The notes beneath the pieces are model-generated. The model was not told the origin of the DNA. It made no database searches and saw nothing but the letters and a program-made list of their open reading frames with translations. Positions 61,503 to 64,000 of a DNA stretch of 64,000 nt are shown in pieces. Location: NCBI GenBank assembly GCA_013397845.1, contig VZTG01003262.1, positions 4,598 through 68,597 of the forward strand, given 5' to 3'. Positions within the stretch are counted from its first letter, which is position 1, and each line of letters begins with the position of its first letter. Source of the DNA: Melanocharis versteri (lineage: Eukaryota; Chordata; Aves; Passeriformes; Melanocharitidae). Position numbers and translations under genes: made by a program.

Positions 61503-63160
61503 CTGAAATACAAAGTGTTTGCTCTTTACTGTACTAATAAGTCTATAAAAGAGAAAATGATACAAACATGTTTATGAAAGAAGGTTGTGACATACAAAAA
61601 AACTCTTTTTCTTCTGTTTTCTTGAAATCCAAGTTTTACTTTGAAAAAATGAAATTGAATTTATAAGTTTTTTTGGTTAGACTTCTTTTTCTGGGAAGGA
61701 AAAGGAATATCTAATATTTTAGAATTGTATTTCTTTTGAATTAAGTAGATGATTGAAGTTTGGGAACTGTGAGTCAGACTAGAGTGGTAGACAGGATCAA
61801 ATCAAAATGGTTTTTGAATGAAGTCACTTCAGCAGCTAGCTTATAATTAGAAACAGAGGACTGCAATGAAACAAGAAAAATACATAGTTACATTCTTCTG
61901 CAGTTCCTTTTCTGATATTCTTGGCTTTCCTTTTCTTACACAGAACTTATTTGTACAAAGCCAAAACAACAAAGAATGAAGATGTCAGACTTCCTGTACA
62001 TGGTCCTCCACTCTGGTCCTGAAAGTTCCATGTCTTGTATTGTAGCGTTTTTGTGTGGATAAAGCACCCATGAGGGACATTTTGCCAGCACCTACTTCTA
62101 AACAAAGTTCATTAGCACAAAATTTCTTTTAAAATAACATCTCATGTTTGTTTCCTTATACTCCTCTCCTATAAGCCTCCCCTGAGCTGCTGATCATCTT
62201 GTTTTATTGTAAAGTTCACTGGAGAAGGGATTTGGATTTTGCTCTATTGCTTCCCGTAGTGCGGCTCTTCTGATCTGGGGCTGATGCTATGGTACAAGTA
62301 GCTCAATGGGACCTTCAGATTTAATTCTAGCAGTAGTCATGAGTATTTGCACTTTGCCAAGTGAAGAAAATATTTATGCCTATGATGGTACACCTCAGTC
62401 TCACCTGAAAAATGCAAGCAAGGGCACACAGAAAGTGCACGGATGTCAGCTGAATGCTTTCAAATTAGTATCCCCGTAAGACCACTCTATTTTACTCAAG
62501 AAAGGGTGCTCATAATGAACTACTTCCAAAGCAGACGTGTAAGTCTATGCACTGCCCCTCGCTACATCCACAACCTGTGCGTTTATTATGTAGACATATT
62601 TTTCCTATGATGTCAGAAAATAAGTAATCAATGCTGGCATTCGACAGGACTTTTCAAGTGCTGTTATTTCTGCACAGCTCTGGCTGGACAAAAATAAATA
62701 TATAAATAACGAATAATAAATAAATAAATAAAAGGTTGCCATGCATACTTCCAATGTTAACACACTTTGTTTTCCTGATTCTTAGTTTCCTATGTTCTGT
62801 TACAAATCTCATGATTTGTTCCTAATGGAAAGTAGTCACAGTGAGATGAAATGAGGCTAAAAAAAAAAGTCAAGCTAGAATGATGCTTTCACAATGGCAC
62901 AGTTAAAAGTAAAAGTTTTGGAGTTTGGGGTGTTTGAGGATTTTTTTTTCCAAAGAAAACACTCGTATAAAATGTATTTATCTTGAAATTTAGGACAGGG
63001 AAGCTAACAGCGGCAGAGACAAACCAGTTGTTAGCAGCGCGAGAGGGAGTTAAAACCCTGAGAGGTATTTTCCTCCCATCCGGCGAGCAGCAGAAAGCCT
63101 CGATCCGCCCTACGCCGGAGCACGGGCAGGCGGCCCCCGGCCCGCCGGTAAGGCAGGGCG
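61503..63160 (-). other. CDO1: CDO1 intron 1 and the start of the promoter-side GC-rich region
   Basis: AT-rich intron sequence that turns GC-rich from about 63000 to the gap. No sequence encoding the N-terminal 57 residues (ending in the conserved KFDQYR region) is visible on the minus strand here, so exon 1 lies further right. Confidence 0.7.
62692..62733. repeat. (AAAT)n microsatellite
   Basis: Imperfect then perfect AAAT units, CDO1 intron 1. Confidence 0.85.
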
Positions 63161-64000
63161 NNNNNNNNNNNNNNNNNNNNNNNNNNNNNNNNNNNNNNNN
63201 NNNNNNNNNNNNNNNNNNNNNNNNNNNNNNNNNNNNNNNNNNNNNNNNNNNNNNNNNNNNNNNNNNNNNNNNNNNNNNNNNNNNNNNNNNNNNNNNNNNN
63301 NNNNNNNNNNNNNNNNNNNNNNNNNNNNNNNNNNNNNNNNNNNNNNNNNNNNNNNNNNNNNNNNNNNNNNNNNNNNNNNNNNNNNNNNNNNNNNNNNNNN
63401 NNNNNNNNNNNNNNNNNNNNNNNNNNNNNNNNNNNNNNNNNNNNNNNNNNNNNNNNNNNNNNNNNNNNNNNNNNNNNNNNNNNNNNNNNNNNNNNNNNNN
63501 NNNNNNNNNNNNNNNNNNNNNNNNNNNNNNNNNNNNNNNNNNNNNNNNNNNNNNNNNNNNNNNNNNNNNNNNNNNNNNNNNNNNNNNNNNNNNNNNNNNN
63601 NNNNNNNNNNNNNNNNNNNNNNNNNNNNNNNNNNNNNNNNNNNNNNNNNNNNNNNNNNNNNNNNNNNNNNNNNNNNNNNNNNNNNNNNNNNNNNNNNNNN
63701 NNNNNNNNNNNNNNNNNNNNNNNNNNNNNNNNNNNNNNNNNNNNNNNNNNNNNNNNNNNNNNNNNNNNNNNNNNNNNNNNNNNNNNNNNNNNNNNNNNNN
63801 NNNNNNNNNNNNNNNNNNNNNNNNNNNNNNNNNNNNNNNNNNNNNNNNNNNNNNNNNNNNNNNNNNNNNNNNNNNNNNNNNNNNNNNNNNNNNNNNNNNN
63901 NNNNNNNNNNNNNNNNNNNNNNNNNNNNNNNNNNNNNNNNNNNNNNNNNNNNNAGGTCGGGCCGGCGGGCGCCTGCGGCTCCGGTATCCCCGGCGGGAGA
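63000..64000 (-). promoter_or_regulatory. CDO1: CpG island interrupted by the gap, likely CDO1 promoter and exon 1
   Basis: CpG density rises from about 63005 to the gap, and the 47 bases after the gap are also GC-rich with many CpGs. This fits a promoter island upstream of CDO1 exon 2. Exon 1, with the ATG and about 57 codons, is inferred to lie in the gap. Confidence 0.6.
63161..63953. other. Assembly gap of 793 unresolved bases
   Basis: A continuous run of N flanked by GC-rich DNA. It is large enough to hold CDO1 exon 1 and the core promoter. Confidence 0.99.

Noticed and set aside
63148..63153. GTAAGG on the plus strand beside the gap as a splice donor of a divergent transcript
   Set aside because: A lone six-base match in GC-rich DNA with no exon or acceptor to pair with it.
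1..64000. CRISPR arrays, operons, ribosome-binding sites, tRNA or rRNA genes
   Set aside because: The window is vertebrate nuclear DNA; no spaced direct-repeat array was seen and I recognised no tRNA or rRNA gene by eye.

Overview
The window is vertebrate nuclear DNA and almost certainly avian. The evidence is several CR1 LINE copies with the bird-type 3' end, one LTR of a type common in bird genomes, low gene density, AT-rich intergenic DNA with short GC-rich promoter islands, and exons of two conserved vertebrate genes. I cannot name the species. FEM1C-TICAM2-TMED7-CDO1 neighbour each other on human 5q22-q23, which corresponds to part of the bird Z chromosome, so a Z-linked scaffold is a reasonable inference.

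Layout. 1-270: GC-rich, CpG-rich DNA, probably the edge of a promoter island; by synteny it may belong to FEM1C, lying off the left edge. 275-1292: a minus-strand CR1 split by a solo LTR (725-1198) with a 4-bp target duplication. About 1.3-8.2 kb: no supported gene. 8.2-15.5 kb: TMED7 on the minus strand, with a long 3'UTR, the last coding exon (10881-11117) and an internal coding exon (13034-13279); a CpG island at 15.3-15.8 kb is the likely promoter, but coding exon 1 is missing. 15.9-53.7 kb: a roughly 38-kb intergenic stretch with CR1 fragments (15.9, 19.5, 21.5-24.1, 38.8, 47.4 and 52.9 kb), two further solo LTRs (20.7 and 48.3 kb), simple repeats and no gene I can support. 53.7-64 kb: CDO1 on the minus strand, with exons 5, 4, 3 and 2 located exactly by splice sites and reading phase; exon 1 is very probably inside the 793-bp assembly gap at 63161-63953.

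Functionally the two genes are unrelated neighbours. TMED7 is a p24-family cargo receptor of the early secretory pathway. CDO1 is cysteine dioxygenase, which commits cysteine to sulfinate and taurine synthesis. No TIR-domain reading frame resembling TICAM2 (TRAM), which lies between FEM1C and TMED7 in mammals, is present on the TMED7 3' side, which agrees with the reported absence of this adaptor in chicken. I found no convincing novel molecular system; the best leads are the missing TMED7 first exon, the tiny CDO1 terminal exon, the missing TICAM2 and the retroelement structures.
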